Source: Plantactinospora sp. BC1 (GTDB taxonomy: Bacteria; Actinomycetota; Actinomycetes; Mycobacteriales; Micromonosporaceae). From it: a stretch of DNA of 64,000 bases. This document shows, in pieces, positions 26,136 through 35,090 of the stretch (position 1 is its first letter; every line of letters begins with the position of its first letter). Position numbers and translations under genes: made by a program. The notes beneath the pieces were generated by a model. It searched no databases. It was not told the origin of the DNA and saw only the letters and a program-made list of their open reading frames with translations. The stretch is taken from assembly GCF_003030345.1 (NCBI RefSeq), contig NZ_CP028158.1:6882001-6946000 (forward strand), in the 5' to 3' direction.

Positions 26136-26717
26136 CTACCGTGGCCGCGCCCGGCCGACCGGGTCGCCGGGACCGGCCCACTCCTCCGCCAGCAGCCCGT
26201 AGATCAGGTTGTCCGCCCAGGTGCCCTTGGTCCAGTAGTCCCGCCGCAGGTGCGCTTCCCTGACCATGCCGACCCGTTCGCAGAGCCGCGCCGACGCCTC
26301 GTTCAACGCGTTGAGCTGTGCGATCACCCGATGCATCCCGCAGTGTGTGAAGGCGACGCCGAGGAACGCGCGTACCGCCTCGGTGGCGAAGCCACGGCCG
26401 GAGACCGACGGGTGAAAGGCCCAGCCCATCTCGCCCCGGGACAGCGTCTCGTCGGCCGGCCACAGGATCAGGTCGCCGACCACCTCGCCCTTGTGCTCCA
26501 CCACCACCGCCAGCCGGGATTCGATCCCGGTGATGCTGGTGTAGTGGATCCGCCGGCCGACCATCTCGGCCGCGAACTCGCGCGTCCACGGCTCCCACGG
26601 GATGTAGCGGGCGACCACTGGGTCGCTGTAGTAGGAGTACAGCGCGTCCACGTCGTCGGGACGGTACTGCCGCAGCAGCAGTCGCTCGGTACGGATCGGC
26701 AGTGCCAGCTCAGACAT
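26136..26717 (-). CDS. GNAT N-acetyltransferase, RimJ/RimL type
   Basis: 193 residues with the GNAT3-like pattern: TERLLLRQYRPDD at the start, GEMGWAFHPSVSGRGFATEA (the acetyl-CoA pyrophosphate loop is SGRGFATE), and NEASARLCERVGM near the end. Such enzymes acetylate protein N-termini, amines or antibiotics. ATG 26717 overlaps the end of the permease gene by 8 nt, so it is co-transcribed with it. Confidence 0.88.
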   Translation of the reverse strand: MSELALPIRTERLLLRQYRPDDVDALYSYYSDPVVARYIPWEPWTREFAAEMVGRRIHYTSITGIESRLAVVVEHKGEVVGDLILWPADETLSRGEMGWAFHPSVSGRGFATEAVRAFLGVAFTHCGMHRVIAQLNALNEASARLCERVGMVREAHLRRDYWTKGTWADNLIYGLLAEEWAGPGDPVGRARPR

Positions 26718-28113
26718 GCTCCCAGTATCGTTCCTGATCTCCGTCGCACCCGGGCTGACCCGGCACGAGCCCCGACCGACCGGCGCCGGCGTCCGGGGAA
26801 GAGGAAGAGGCACCGGCCTGCGGGGAAGAGACATCGGCCCGCGAGGAAGAGGCATCGGCCCGCGGGCGGAGCCGAAGGCGGCCGGGCCGGCGTGCGGCGA
26901 GCAGGGCCAGTGCGGTGACGCAGGCGGCGGGAATCAGGGCGTACCCGCTGAAGGCCAGCACCACGACGACCGCGCCGAAGGCGACGGCGGCGACCGCCCG
27001 CAGCGGCCCCGCCAGCACCCGACAGGCGGCGGCGGTGCAGCCGAGGTAGACGACCAGGAAGAACGTCGTCGGCACGTTGACCAGGGTGGCCAGGCTGATC
27101 ATCCCACTGCCGAGCAGCCCGATCAGCAGGGCGCCCGAGCCGAGGAGGGCGGCGACCAGCCACGGTGGAACCGTGTCCCGGGCGACCCGGCCGGGCGCCA
27201 GCGAGCGGGCCAGGCTGCCGGCGCCGGAGAGGTACGCGAGGACGGCGCCGACGGTGAGCACCACCGCGCCGACGGCGGCCACGGTCTGCCCGGCCGGGCC
27301 GACGGCGAGGGTGAGCAGCGCGGCGAGCGGCACCGACGTGCTCGCCTGCGGGCCGAGCGCGGCGACGGTGACGGCGCCGAGCGCCAGGTAGATCACGGTG
27401 GTGACGCCGAAGGCGATGCCGATGACGACCGGGAGTTGCCGGCGGGGCTCGGCGAACCGGTTGGTCAGCGGTGCGATCGCCTCCCAGCCGACGAAGGCGA
27501 GCATCAGGGTCGAGGCCGCCGGGCCGATCGCCGCCCAGCCGTGCGGCGCGAACGGCGTCCAGTTGGCGGTGCTGCTCGCCGGTGCCGCCCCGGCGACCGC
27601 GCCGACGACGATCGTGACGAGCAGCACGACCAGGCCGAACTGCACCGTGGCCGAGGTACGGACGCCGCGCAGCGTCACCCCGAGGGTGCCGAGCAGCAGC
27701 ACGGCCGCGGTGGCGCAGGCGAGCCCGACGCCGCCGCCGAGCAGGTCGGCGACGTAGTTTCCGCAGGTGACACAGACGATCGGCGCACCGGTGACCACCC
27801 CGGCGAGGAAGCACCAGGCGACCGCCCGGCCGACCCGGGGACCGAGACCCGCCTCCGCGTACGCCCGGACTCCGCCGGCCGACGGGTGACGCACGCCGAG
27901 GGCGGCGAAGACGACCGCGAAGAGGCCGGACGCGACCAGCAGGCCGGCCCAGGCCAGGATCGACGCCGGTCCGGCCCGGGTCACCGCCAGGCCGGGCAAC
28001 AGCAGCAGGCCCGGCCCGAGCAGGGCTCCGACGTAGAGCGCGGCTCCGCGCAGCACACCGAGATCGGGTACGACGGCCGCACGCTGGCCGGTCAGGCTCG
28101 TCACGCTGGTCAT
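26710..28113 (-). CDS. APC-superfamily amino acid permease (YjeH-like)
   Basis: 467 residues with about 12 hydrophobic segments. The first shows the APC signature GPGLLLLPGLA; FVGWEAIAPLTNRFAEPRRQ is the conserved middle region. This layout resembles the YjeH group of methionine/branched-chain amino acid exporters. The C-terminal tail after about residue 415 is Ser/Ala-rich and repetitive (RADASSS, RADVSSP, QAGASSS). It is divergent from an Lrp-type gene 112 nt away, the usual arrangement for Lrp-controlled exporters. Confidence 0.88.
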   Translation of the reverse strand: MTSVTSLTGQRAAVVPDLGVLRGAALYVGALLGPGLLLLPGLAVTRAGPASILAWAGLLVASGLFAVVFAALGVRHPSAGGVRAYAEAGLGPRVGRAVAWCFLAGVVTGAPIVCVTCGNYVADLLGGGVGLACATAAVLLLGTLGVTLRGVRTSATVQFGLVVLLVTIVVGAVAGAAPASSTANWTPFAPHGWAAIGPAASTLMLAFVGWEAIAPLTNRFAEPRRQLPVVIGIAFGVTTVIYLALGAVTVAALGPQASTSVPLAALLTLAVGPAGQTVAAVGAVVLTVGAVLAYLSGAGSLARSLAPGRVARDTVPPWLVAALLGSGALLIGLLGSGMISLATLVNVPTTFFLVVYLGCTAAACRVLAGPLRAVAAVAFGAVVVVLAFSGYALIPAACVTALALLAARRPGRLRLRPRADASSSRADVSSPQAGASSSSPDAGAGRSGLVPGQPGCDGDQERYWEHV

Positions 28114-28178
28114 GCCATGGAGTCTTGCAGCGTACCCGAGGCATACGATGGCAAATGTGCGCGCCTGGACTCGCTGCT

Positions 28179-28195
28179 ACGCAACATCGTTGCGT
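28179..28195. promoter_or_regulatory. Palindrome between permease and lrp, Lrp-type operator candidate
   Basis: ACGCAAC-ATC-GTTGCGT is a perfect 7-bp inverted repeat, 66 nt before the permease start and 31 nt before the regulator start. Size and place suit an Lrp/AsnC dimer site. Confidence 0.5.
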
Positions 28196-28225
28196 GACAT
28201 GCAGATGTTGCCGCATCATGTGCCG

Positions 28226-28699
28226 ATGGCCTCGTACGACTCCACGGACCGGGCGATCCTCGACCGCCTCCAGACCGACGGGCGGATCGCCAACGTCGAC
28301 CTCGCCGAGGCGGTCGCGCTCTCGCCGTCGGCCTGCCTGCGTCGGGTACGCGCCCTCGAACAGGACGGGTTGATCGCCGGCTACCGGGCCGAGCTGGACC
28401 GGGCCCGGCTCGGGCTGGACCTGACGGTCTTCATCGAGCTGAAGGTCGGGCAGCACTCCCGGGAGACGGCGGCCCGGATCGAGTCGGTGCTGAGCGGCAT
28501 CCCCGAGGTCGTCGCCTGTCACGTGATCTCCGGCTCCGCCGACTTCCTGGTGGAGGCGGCGGTGGCCAACCTCGCCGCGTACGAGCGGCTGCTGATCGAC
28601 CAGATCCTGGTCATCCCGGCGATCGTGGACGCCCGCAGCACCTTCGCCATCCGCACGGTGAAGACCCGTGGACCCCTGCCGCTGAGCCAACTCCGCTGA
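28226..28699 (+). CDS. Lrp/AsnC family transcriptional regulator
   Basis: 157 residues. An N-terminal winged HTH (DRAILDRLQTDGR, then DLAEAVALSPSACLRRV) is followed by the RAM effector domain (VIELKV-like strand FIELKVG, then VVACHVISGSADFLVEA). ATG 28226 fits the family; ATG 28199 and 28205 are alternatives. It probably senses an amino acid and controls the divergent permease-GNAT operon and itself. Confidence 0.93.
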   Translation: MASYDSTDRAILDRLQTDGRIANVDLAEAVALSPSACLRRVRALEQDGLIAGYRAELDRARLGLDLTVFIELKVGQHSRETAARIESVLSGIPEVVACHVISGSADFLVEAAVANLAAYERLLIDQILVIPAIVDARSTFAIRTVKTRGPLPLSQLR

Positions 28700-28772
28700 C
28701 CCAACCTCCGCTGACCCAACTCCGCTGAGCCAACCTCCGCTGACTCAACCTCCACCTCCGCTGACCGAGCCA
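28681..28772. repeat. Degenerate 14-15 bp tandem repeat
   Basis: About six units of GCTGACCCAACTCC and variants, starting within the last codons of the Lrp gene and extending into the intergenic region. Confidence 0.7.
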
Positions 28773-28888
28773 GCGCGGCCGGGGACCGCCCGGCAGTCGC
28801 GAAATAGGCTGCTCGGCACCGGTACGGTGCGGCATCCTGCTGTCACGGCGTCACCGAACGTGACCCGGGTCAGGAGGTACGGCCGGCG

Positions 28889-31804
28889 ATGGCGGTGGAG
28901 CTGTTGCTCTTCGGCGAGGTGCGGGCCCTGGTCGACGGGCGGCCGCTCGATCTCGGGCACGCGCGGCAGCGCTGCGTACTGGCGGCGCTGCTGGTCGACG
29001 CCAACCGGATCGTCCCGGCCGACCGGCTGCTGGACCGGGTCTGGGGCGAGCACCGGCCCCGGCACGCCCGCAACGCGCTGGCCGGGTACGTCTCCCGGCT
29101 GCGTACCCTGCTCGGCGGCAGCGGCGGGCTCGCCATCACCCACCGGTCGGACGGGTACCTGCTGACGGTGCAGCCGGACGCGGTCGACCTGCACCGGTTC
29201 CGCCGGCTGCTCGCCCGGGCCCGCTCCCTCGCCCGTCCCGAGAGCCTCGACACCGGCGGCGAAGCCCCGTCAACACCGCGGATCGACGGCGAGACCCCGG
29301 CGGCACTGCTCGAAGCGGCGCTGTCGCTCTGCCGGGGCGAGCCCTTCGGCACCCTCGACACGCCCTGGCTGGCCGGGCTCCGGACCACGCTCGCCGCCGA
29401 GCGGCTGGCCGCCGAACTCGACCTGGCCGATCTCGCCCTCGCCGCCGGCCGGCATGCCGAACTCCTCGGCGAACTGGCCGCCCGCGCCGCTGGGTACCCG
29501 TTCGACGAGCGGATCGCCGGGCAGGTGATGACCGCGCTCTACCGCTGCGGCCGGCAGGCCGACGCGCTCCGGCACTACCAGGAGGTCCGGTCCCGGCTGG
29601 CCGGGGAACTGGGCATGGACCCGGCCCCGGCGCTGCGCCGACTGCACCGGCAGATCCTGACCAACGACCCGACGCTGGACGGCCCGCCCGCGCCGGCCCC
29701 GGAGCGGCCCCCGGCCGGCACCGCCACCACCGCGTCGCCGTCGGTGCCGCGACAACTGCCGGCGCCGCCGGTCGCGTTCACCGGCCGGGAGTACGAACTG
29801 ACCGAACTGGACGGGCTCCTCGACCCGCCCTCGGGTACCGGCGCCACCGCCGTGGTCTCCGGTTCGGCCGGGGTGGGCAAGAGCGCCCTGACGCTGTACT
29901 GGGCACACCGCAACGCCGACCACTTCCCCGACGGGCAGCTCTACGTCAACCTGCGCGGCTTCGACCCGGACGGCGTGGTGGTCGCCCCCGAGGAGGCGGT
30001 ACGCGGCTTTCTCGACGCGTTCGGGATCGCCGCCCGGCGGGTACCGGTGGGGCTCGCCGCGCAGACCGCGCTCTACCGCAGCCTCGTCGCCGGGCGGCGG
30101 ATCCTGGTCGTCCTCGACAACGCCCGCGACGCCGCGCAGGTACGCCCGCTGCTGCCCGGCGCACCCGGCTGCGCCACCGTGGTGACCAGCCGGAACCGGC
30201 TCGCCGGCCTGGTCGCGGTCGACGGTGCCCGGCCGGTCGGCGTCGACCTGTTCAGCCCGGCCGAGGCCCGGCACTTCCTGGCCCGGCGCCTCGGCACCGA
30301 CCGGGTGGCCGAGGAGCCGGCCGCCGTGGCCGAGATCGCGGCCCGGTGCGCGCGGCTGCCACTGGCGCTGGCCGTGGTGGCCGCCCGTGCCGCCGCCTAC
30401 CGGAGCTTCCGCCTCACCGACCTGGCCGCCGAGCTGCGGACCGCCGGCGACAGCCTCGACCCGTTCGACGGCGGCGACCCGGCGGCGGACGTCCGGGCGG
30501 TCTTCTCCTGGTCCTACCGGGCGCTGAGTCCCACCGCCGCCCAGGTGTTCCGGCTGGTCGGACTCCACCCCGGAGCCGAGTTGACCGGCCCGGCCGTGGC
30601 CAGCCTCGCCGGCCTGCCGGTGGCGGCGGCCCGCCGGCCACTGACCGAGCTGGCCCAGGCACACCTGCTCGACGAGCGGTCGCCGGGGCGGTACGCCCGA
30701 CACGACCTGCTGCGGGCGTACGCCGCCGAGCGGGCCGAGGCGGAGGAGACCGGCACCGACCGGCGTACGGCGGCGAACCGGCTGCTCGACCACTATCTGC
30801 ACACCGCGTACGCGGCCGACCGGCTGCTCTATCCGCACCGGGACCCGATCGTGCTCGCCGAGCCGGTGCCGGGGGCCGGAGTCGAGTCCTTCGCCGACCA
30901 GGCCGGGGCGAGAGCCTGGCTGCACGCCGAGCACCGGACGCTGCACGCCCTGGTCGACTGGGCCGGCCGGACCGGCTTCGACCGGCACTGCTGGGAGCTG
31001 GCCTGGAGCCTGACCAGCTTCTTCAACCTCAGCGGGTACTGGCACGACCAGGTCGCCGTGCAGCGTACCGCCCTGGAGGCGGCGGGCCGGATCGGCGACG
31101 AGGCGGCGCAGGCGCACGTACACCGGAATCTCGGCCGGGCACAGACCCAGCTCGGCCGCCTCGACCAGGCCCGGACCCACCTCGCCGAGGCGGCCCGGCT
31201 CTTCGTCGCGGTCGGCGACCGGGCCAACCAGGCGCAGACCCGGGTGAACCTCGCGCGGATCCTCGAACAGCAGGGTCGTGACCTGGAGGCGCTCCGTCAC
31301 GACCGACGCTCGCTCGACCTCTATCGGGAGGCCGGCCACCTGACCGGGCAGGCCCGGGCGTTGAACAACATCGCCTGCATGCTGACCCGGCTCGGCGACC
31401 ACGACCAGGCCCGGGAGCTGTGCCGGCAGGCGCTCCGGCTCAACGAGGAGATCGGCAACCGGCACGGCGCCGCCACCAACTGGCAGAGCCTCGGCTATCT
31501 CGAATGCGCCGCCGGGGCGTACCCGGCAGCGGTCGCCGGCTGCCGGCGGGCGCTCGATCTCTTCGCCGAGGTCGGCGACCGGGCCGGCGCCGCCGAGACG
31601 CTGACCTGCCTGGGCGAGGCGCTGCACGGCAACGGTGAGCTCCGGGCCGCCGTGCGGGCCTGGGAACGGGCCCTGCTGCTGCACGACGAGATGGGCCATC
31701 CGGACGCCGACCGGGTCCGCCGGCACCTGCTCGCGGCCCGGGAGGCCGGCCGGGTGCGGAGCGCGCTTCCGACGGGTACGGCCGGCGCCGCCCTGGACGG
31801 TTAG
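28889..31804 (+). CDS. AfsR/SARP family transcriptional regulator
   Basis: 971 residues. An OmpR-like DNA-binding domain (about 5-95), a BTAD domain (about 100-250), an NB-ARC ATPase with Walker A GSAGVGKSAL (about 325) and a C-terminal row of TPR repeats (about 715-955, e.g. RNLGRAQTQLGRLDQA) give the full AfsR layout. These are pathway or global activators of secondary metabolism in actinobacteria. AGGAGG lies 11 nt before the ATG. It stands alone between terminator-like structures; the nearest candidate biosynthetic locus is at 44-52 kb. Confidence 0.94.
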   Translation: MAVELLLFGEVRALVDGRPLDLGHARQRCVLAALLVDANRIVPADRLLDRVWGEHRPRHARNALAGYVSRLRTLLGGSGGLAITHRSDGYLLTVQPDAVDLHRFRRLLARARSLARPESLDTGGEAPSTPRIDGETPAALLEAALSLCRGEPFGTLDTPWLAGLRTTLAAERLAAELDLADLALAAGRHAELLGELAARAAGYPFDERIAGQVMTALYRCGRQADALRHYQEVRSRLAGELGMDPAPALRRLHRQILTNDPTLDGPPAPAPERPPAGTATTASPSVPRQLPAPPVAFTGREYELTELDGLLDPPSGTGATAVVSGSAGVGKSALTLYWAHRNADHFPDGQLYVNLRGFDPDGVVVAPEEAVRGFLDAFGIAARRVPVGLAAQTALYRSLVAGRRILVVLDNARDAAQVRPLLPGAPGCATVVTSRNRLAGLVAVDGARPVGVDLFSPAEARHFLARRLGTDRVAEEPAAVAEIAARCARLPLALAVVAARAAAYRSFRLTDLAAELRTAGDSLDPFDGGDPAADVRAVFSWSYRALSPTAAQVFRLVGLHPGAELTGPAVASLAGLPVAAARRPLTELAQAHLLDERSPGRYARHDLLRAYAAERAEAEETGTDRRTAANRLLDHYLHTAYAADRLLYPHRDPIVLAEPVPGAGVESFADQAGARAWLHAEHRTLHALVDWAGRTGFDRHCWELAWSLTSFFNLSGYWHDQVAVQRTALEAAGRIGDEAAQAHVHRNLGRAQTQLGRLDQARTHLAEAARLFVAVGDRANQAQTRVNLARILEQQGRDLEALRHDRRSLDLYREAGHLTGQARALNNIACMLTRLGDHDQARELCRQALRLNEEIGNRHGAATNWQSLGYLECAAGAYPAAVAGCRRALDLFAEVGDRAGAAETLTCLGEALHGNGELRAAVRAWERALLLHDEMGHPDADRVRRHLLAAREAGRVRSALPTGTAGAALDG

Positions 31805-31873
31805 CGCGCGCTGTCCCGGATGGATAGCGGTGCTGTCCCGGCTCGGGATCCGCCGCCCGGCCCGGAACGTTCC

Positions 31874-31906
31874 GCGGGCCGCCACCGGTGGACGGTGGCG
31901 GCCCGC
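31874..31906. terminator. Bidirectional terminator hairpin
   Basis: Perfect 13-bp stem (31874-31886 with 31894-31906) and 7-nt loop between the convergent SARP gene and the secreted-protein gene. Confidence 0.65.
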
Positions 31907-31914
31907 TCCGATCG

Positions 31915-32820
31915 TCAGGAGGCGCAGATCGCCTGGCTGACGATGAAGTCCCAGTCCTGGCTGACCGGGGTGTTCTCCACCGCGAACGCCTCGACGTCGT
32001 CGAGCGCGTTGGCCGGGTAGATCACCTGGAGCGACACGCCACCGGGTGCGGCGTCGGAGATGGCCGCACCCGCGCCGTGCACCCGGGTACCGGTCGGGCA
32101 GCGCGCGAACGCGATCTTCTCCGCCTCCGAGTCGCTCTGCGTCGAGGCGGTGGTGACCACCTGGTAGCCGGCCGGCCGGTTCACGCAGACCGCGTACGCG
32201 TCCACGGTCCAGTTCCCGGCGTAGCCGTCGGCGTCCTCGTGTGCGGTGGCCCGGAAGATGTCACCGGTGGCGGAGGCGCGGGACACCTGGAGTGCCACGT
32301 CCCGTCCCGGGTTGACGATCCGGGCGCCGCCGCCGAGGGCCCGCCTGGTGCCGCAGGACGCCCGCGCCTCCACCTCGACAGGTGACGAGGTCGCCGAGTT
32401 CCGGGTACCCACCACCTGGTAGCCGGCCAGCCCGGACGGACTGGCGCAGATGGCGTACGCCTGCACCCACCAGTCGCCGGTCATCGCGGCCGTGGTCTCC
32501 GAGCCGGTCACCACGTAGCTGTCCGGCGTCCCGTCGGTGCGGTGCTCCGGGAAGAGCTGCACCAGCGTCACCTTGGCGCTGTCCGCGGCGGCCACGGCGA
32601 AGGCCCAGCCCCCGCCGCCGATCACCCACTTGCCGGCCGGGCACTGCGCCCGGGCGGTGTGCGTCTGCTGTGAGTCGACCGCCGACAGCGGCGACGTCAC
32701 CTTCTCGATGCCGGTCACCGCCGCGGCCGGGCCGGCGCCGGCCAACTGGATTCCGACCTGGGCGGCCAGCACGATGGTGGCGGCACCGGCCGGGGCGAAC
32801 CAGCGGTACGTCCGAGTCAT
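31915..32820 (-). CDS. Secreted protein with three internal repeats
   Basis: 301 residues. An N-terminal signal peptide ends near GPAAAV (about residue 34). The mature part is three copies of about 85 residues, each with a Cys early in the unit (AQCPAGKWVIGGG, ASCGTRRALGGGAR, ARCPTGTRVHGAG) and a second near its end (AYAICAS, AYAVCV, QAICAS). This suggests three similar beta domains, each with a disulfide. Function unknown. RBS GAAGGGAAC precedes the ATG. Confidence 0.8.
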   Translation of the reverse strand: MTRTYRWFAPAGAATIVLAAQVGIQLAGAGPAAAVTGIEKVTSPLSAVDSQQTHTARAQCPAGKWVIGGGGWAFAVAAADSAKVTLVQLFPEHRTDGTPDSYVVTGSETTAAMTGDWWVQAYAICASPSGLAGYQVVGTRNSATSSPVEVEARASCGTRRALGGGARIVNPGRDVALQVSRASATGDIFRATAHEDADGYAGNWTVDAYAVCVNRPAGYQVVTTASTQSDSEAEKIAFARCPTGTRVHGAGAAISDAAPGGVSLQVIYPANALDDVEAFAVENTPVSQDWDFIVSQAICAS

Positions 32821-32940
32821 TGCCCTGTTCCCTTCTCGTTCCGGGTCGGCGATCGGCCCGGGTAACTGCCGACAACGGTGGCCGGCCGGGTTTCGGCAAC
32901 TCTTCGGCGACGATGAAATCGCAGGTCAGCGGCCCACGCG

Positions 32941-33060
32941 GTGTGGGATCTCGTCCACTACCGGCGCGGGCAGGTGGTGTCCCGGTCACTGGCCGAGTTC
33001 TGCATGCTGCTCGACGTACCGCTGGGGATCGGTGTCGTCGGTCTCGCGTTCCTCGGCTGA
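32941..33060 (+). pseudogene. Possible gene fragment
   Basis: A 39-codon frame (AVWDLVHYRRGQVVSR, then LAEFCMLLDVPLGIGVVG) ends at 33060. It looks protein-like with a hydrophobic end but has no start region, so it may be a C-terminal remnant. I do not recognise a family. Confidence 0.25.
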
Positions 33061-33116
33061 CCCTGGCGAGAGGAGGCCCGCCTGCTGCGCCGTACCGACG
33101 CTGGGCGGACGGGCGG

Positions 33117-34298
33117 CTACCAGCCGCGCAGCCGGGGCCAGACCTCGGTCGCGTCGCCGCTGGCCGGGTCGAGCACCAGATATTCGTCGTGCTGGGCGGC
33201 GGTCGCGCAGGCGTGGATCGGCAGGATCCGGACCCGGGTACCGACCGGAAGATCGGGCAGCGCGGCGGGGCTGCCCGGGCGGACCGTCAGGATGCCGTGC
33301 TCCTGGCTGGCGTCGGTCATCACCAGGTCCGGATAGAGCGGCCCGTCGAGCCGGGCGACCAGGCCGTACCCCTGGTCGACGGGCTGCGCCGAGGTACCCC
33401 GGTCGCGCGAGGTGGCCATCCAGCCGCCGTCGGTGAGGATCCAGCCCTTCTCCGGCCGGTGGCCGATGACCGTGACGACCACGGACATCGCCAAATCGTC
33501 CACGGCGCAGACGCCGATCCCGGCCATCACCAGGTCGAAGAAGACGAAGTTGCCGGCCCGGACCTCGGTGACCCCGGTGAGGTCCTCCGCGAAGTGCGCG
33601 GTCGGGGTCGAGCCGACGCTCAGCACCGGCGTGGCGAACCCGGCCGACCGGAGCAGTTCGGCGGCCCGGACAGCGCTGGCCCGCTCGTTCTCGGCCGCCG
33701 CGACGAGTTTCTCCCGGGACCGGCAGTGATAGGACTCACCGGCGTGCAGCAACACTCCCCGGGCCTCGGCGCCGCCCCGCTCCAGCGTCTCGGCGATCCG
33801 CACCGCCGTCGGGTCGTCCGGGAGCAGCCCGCCCCGGTGCCCGTCACAGTCGACCTCGATCAGTGCCGGGACGGATATCCCGGTCCGGGCCGAGGCGGCG
33901 GCCACCGCCTCGGCCTGGGCGACGCTGTCGATCAGTACCTGAAGGTCCACCCCGGCGCGGTGCAGCGCCAGTATCCGGTCCAGCTTCTGCGGGGCGAGCC
34001 CGACCGCGTACAGGATGTCGGTGTAGCCGTGTGCGGCGAACGCCTCTGCCTCGCGCAGCGTCGACACGGTGATCGGCCCCGGTTCGCCGTCGAAGAGCAG
34101 CCGGGCGACGGCGAGCGACTTCGCCGTCTTGACGTGCGGGCGCAGCGGGGTGCCCAGCCGGGCCAGCCGGGACCGGAGCCGGGCGATGTTCCGACCCACC
34201 CGCTCCGGGTCGACCACCAGGAACGGGGTCTCGGGCTGGCCCTCGGCGGGCCGTACCTCGCCGGCCGGCGCCGGCCGGGCGTCACTGGTCAGGGTCAC
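33117..34298 (-). CDS. D-serine dehydratase / D-threonine aldolase-like PLP enzyme
   Basis: 393 residues of the alanine-racemase fold (type III). The PLP lysine is Lys57 in RPHVKTAKS. His362 and Cys364 in PIHACATA are the zinc ligands of the DSD1/D-threonine-aldolase group, which act on D-beta-hydroxy amino acids. GTG 34298 has GGAGGAGAG upstream, and TAGACT at 34326-34331 is a likely -10 box. It stands alone. Substrate (D-serine, D-threonine or 3-hydroxyaspartate) cannot be decided. Confidence 0.88.
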   Translation of the reverse strand: MTLTSDARPAPAGEVRPAEGQPETPFLVVDPERVGRNIARLRSRLARLGTPLRPHVKTAKSLAVARLLFDGEPGPITVSTLREAEAFAAHGYTDILYAVGLAPQKLDRILALHRAGVDLQVLIDSVAQAEAVAAASARTGISVPALIEVDCDGHRGGLLPDDPTAVRIAETLERGGAEARGVLLHAGESYHCRSREKLVAAAENERASAVRAAELLRSAGFATPVLSVGSTPTAHFAEDLTGVTEVRAGNFVFFDLVMAGIGVCAVDDLAMSVVVTVIGHRPEKGWILTDGGWMATSRDRGTSAQPVDQGYGLVARLDGPLYPDLVMTDASQEHGILTVRPGSPAALPDLPVGTRVRILPIHACATAAQHDEYLVLDPASGDATEVWPRLRGW

Positions 34299-34392
34299 GG
34301 CGCTCTCCTCCGGGTTGCCCGGGCAAGTCTAGGCCGCCCACCCCGGCCGGAACCGGGGCGGCCGGGGTCAGCAGCCTGTGCCGGGGCACCGG

Positions 34393-34782
34393 TCAGCGCG
34401 GCGGGCCGGCGACTCCGACCAGGTTGCCCTCGGGGTCGGTGAAGTGCCCGACCGAGAAGGCTCCACCGCTGTCCGGGGCGGGACCGAGCACCCGGGTCCC
34501 GCCGAGGCTCTCGGCCCTCCGCAGCGCCGCCTCTACGTCGGGGACTCCCACGTAGAACAGGACCCGACGCTGGTATCCGGCGCCGCCGCCGACGCCGCCG
34601 TTGATCCCGGTACCGTCGCCGGCCGCGCTCCCGTCGACGAAGCCGTACTCGCCCGGCGCGGAGACCGCCTCGGTGGCGGCGTCGCCGACGCCGAACTCCC
34701 AGCCGAAGAGTTCACCGTAGTAGCCGCGCAGCGCCGCTGGATCGGTACCGATGATCTCGAAGTGCACCACCTGATGTCCCAT
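34393..34782 (-). CDS. VOC (glyoxalase-fold) protein
   Basis: 129 residues, two beta-alpha-beta-beta-beta halves: VVHFEIIGTDPAALRGYYGE at the start and HFTDPEGNLVGV at the end. RBS GGAGGGAAAG precedes the ATG at 34782. The family covers lyases, dioxygenases and antibiotic-binding proteins; the metal-ligand pattern (His7, Glu near 113) is partial, so the activity is not predicted. Confidence 0.85.
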   Translation of the reverse strand: MGHQVVHFEIIGTDPAALRGYYGELFGWEFGVGDAATEAVSAPGEYGFVDGSAAGDGTGINGGVGGGAGYQRRVLFYVGVPDVEAALRRAESLGGTRVLGPAPDSGGAFSVGHFTDPEGNLVGVAGPPR

Positions 34783-35090
34783 GGTCTTTCCCTCCAGGTC
34801 ACGATGTCGCGCCCACGGCCAACGGCCCACGGCTCACGGCCGTCGACCCTCCGGGGCGCGGCGGCACCTTGGCGGCACCACGCAGCAGAGGTCGGAGCCG
34901 ACAGCCCGTCCTCGACCTCCGGCGGCCCGGCCCAGGACCGCCGGCCCGGCCAGCCGCGCGGCCGGGGCATCGCGTACCGCCGATATCGGCTGGCCACAGC
35001 GGCCTCGGGACCGCTCCCACCGGGCCCGGTGATACAGTCCACCGGCCGGCCCGACCAGGAGTGGCCGCGACCTGGATCGGGGAGGGAATG
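34783..35090. other. 308-nt region before the stressosome operon
   Basis: TACAGT at 35033-35038 is the best -10 candidate for the operon; I found no matching -35 and no SigB-type box. A possible GGGGAGGG ribosome site ends at 35085. Confidence 0.4.
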
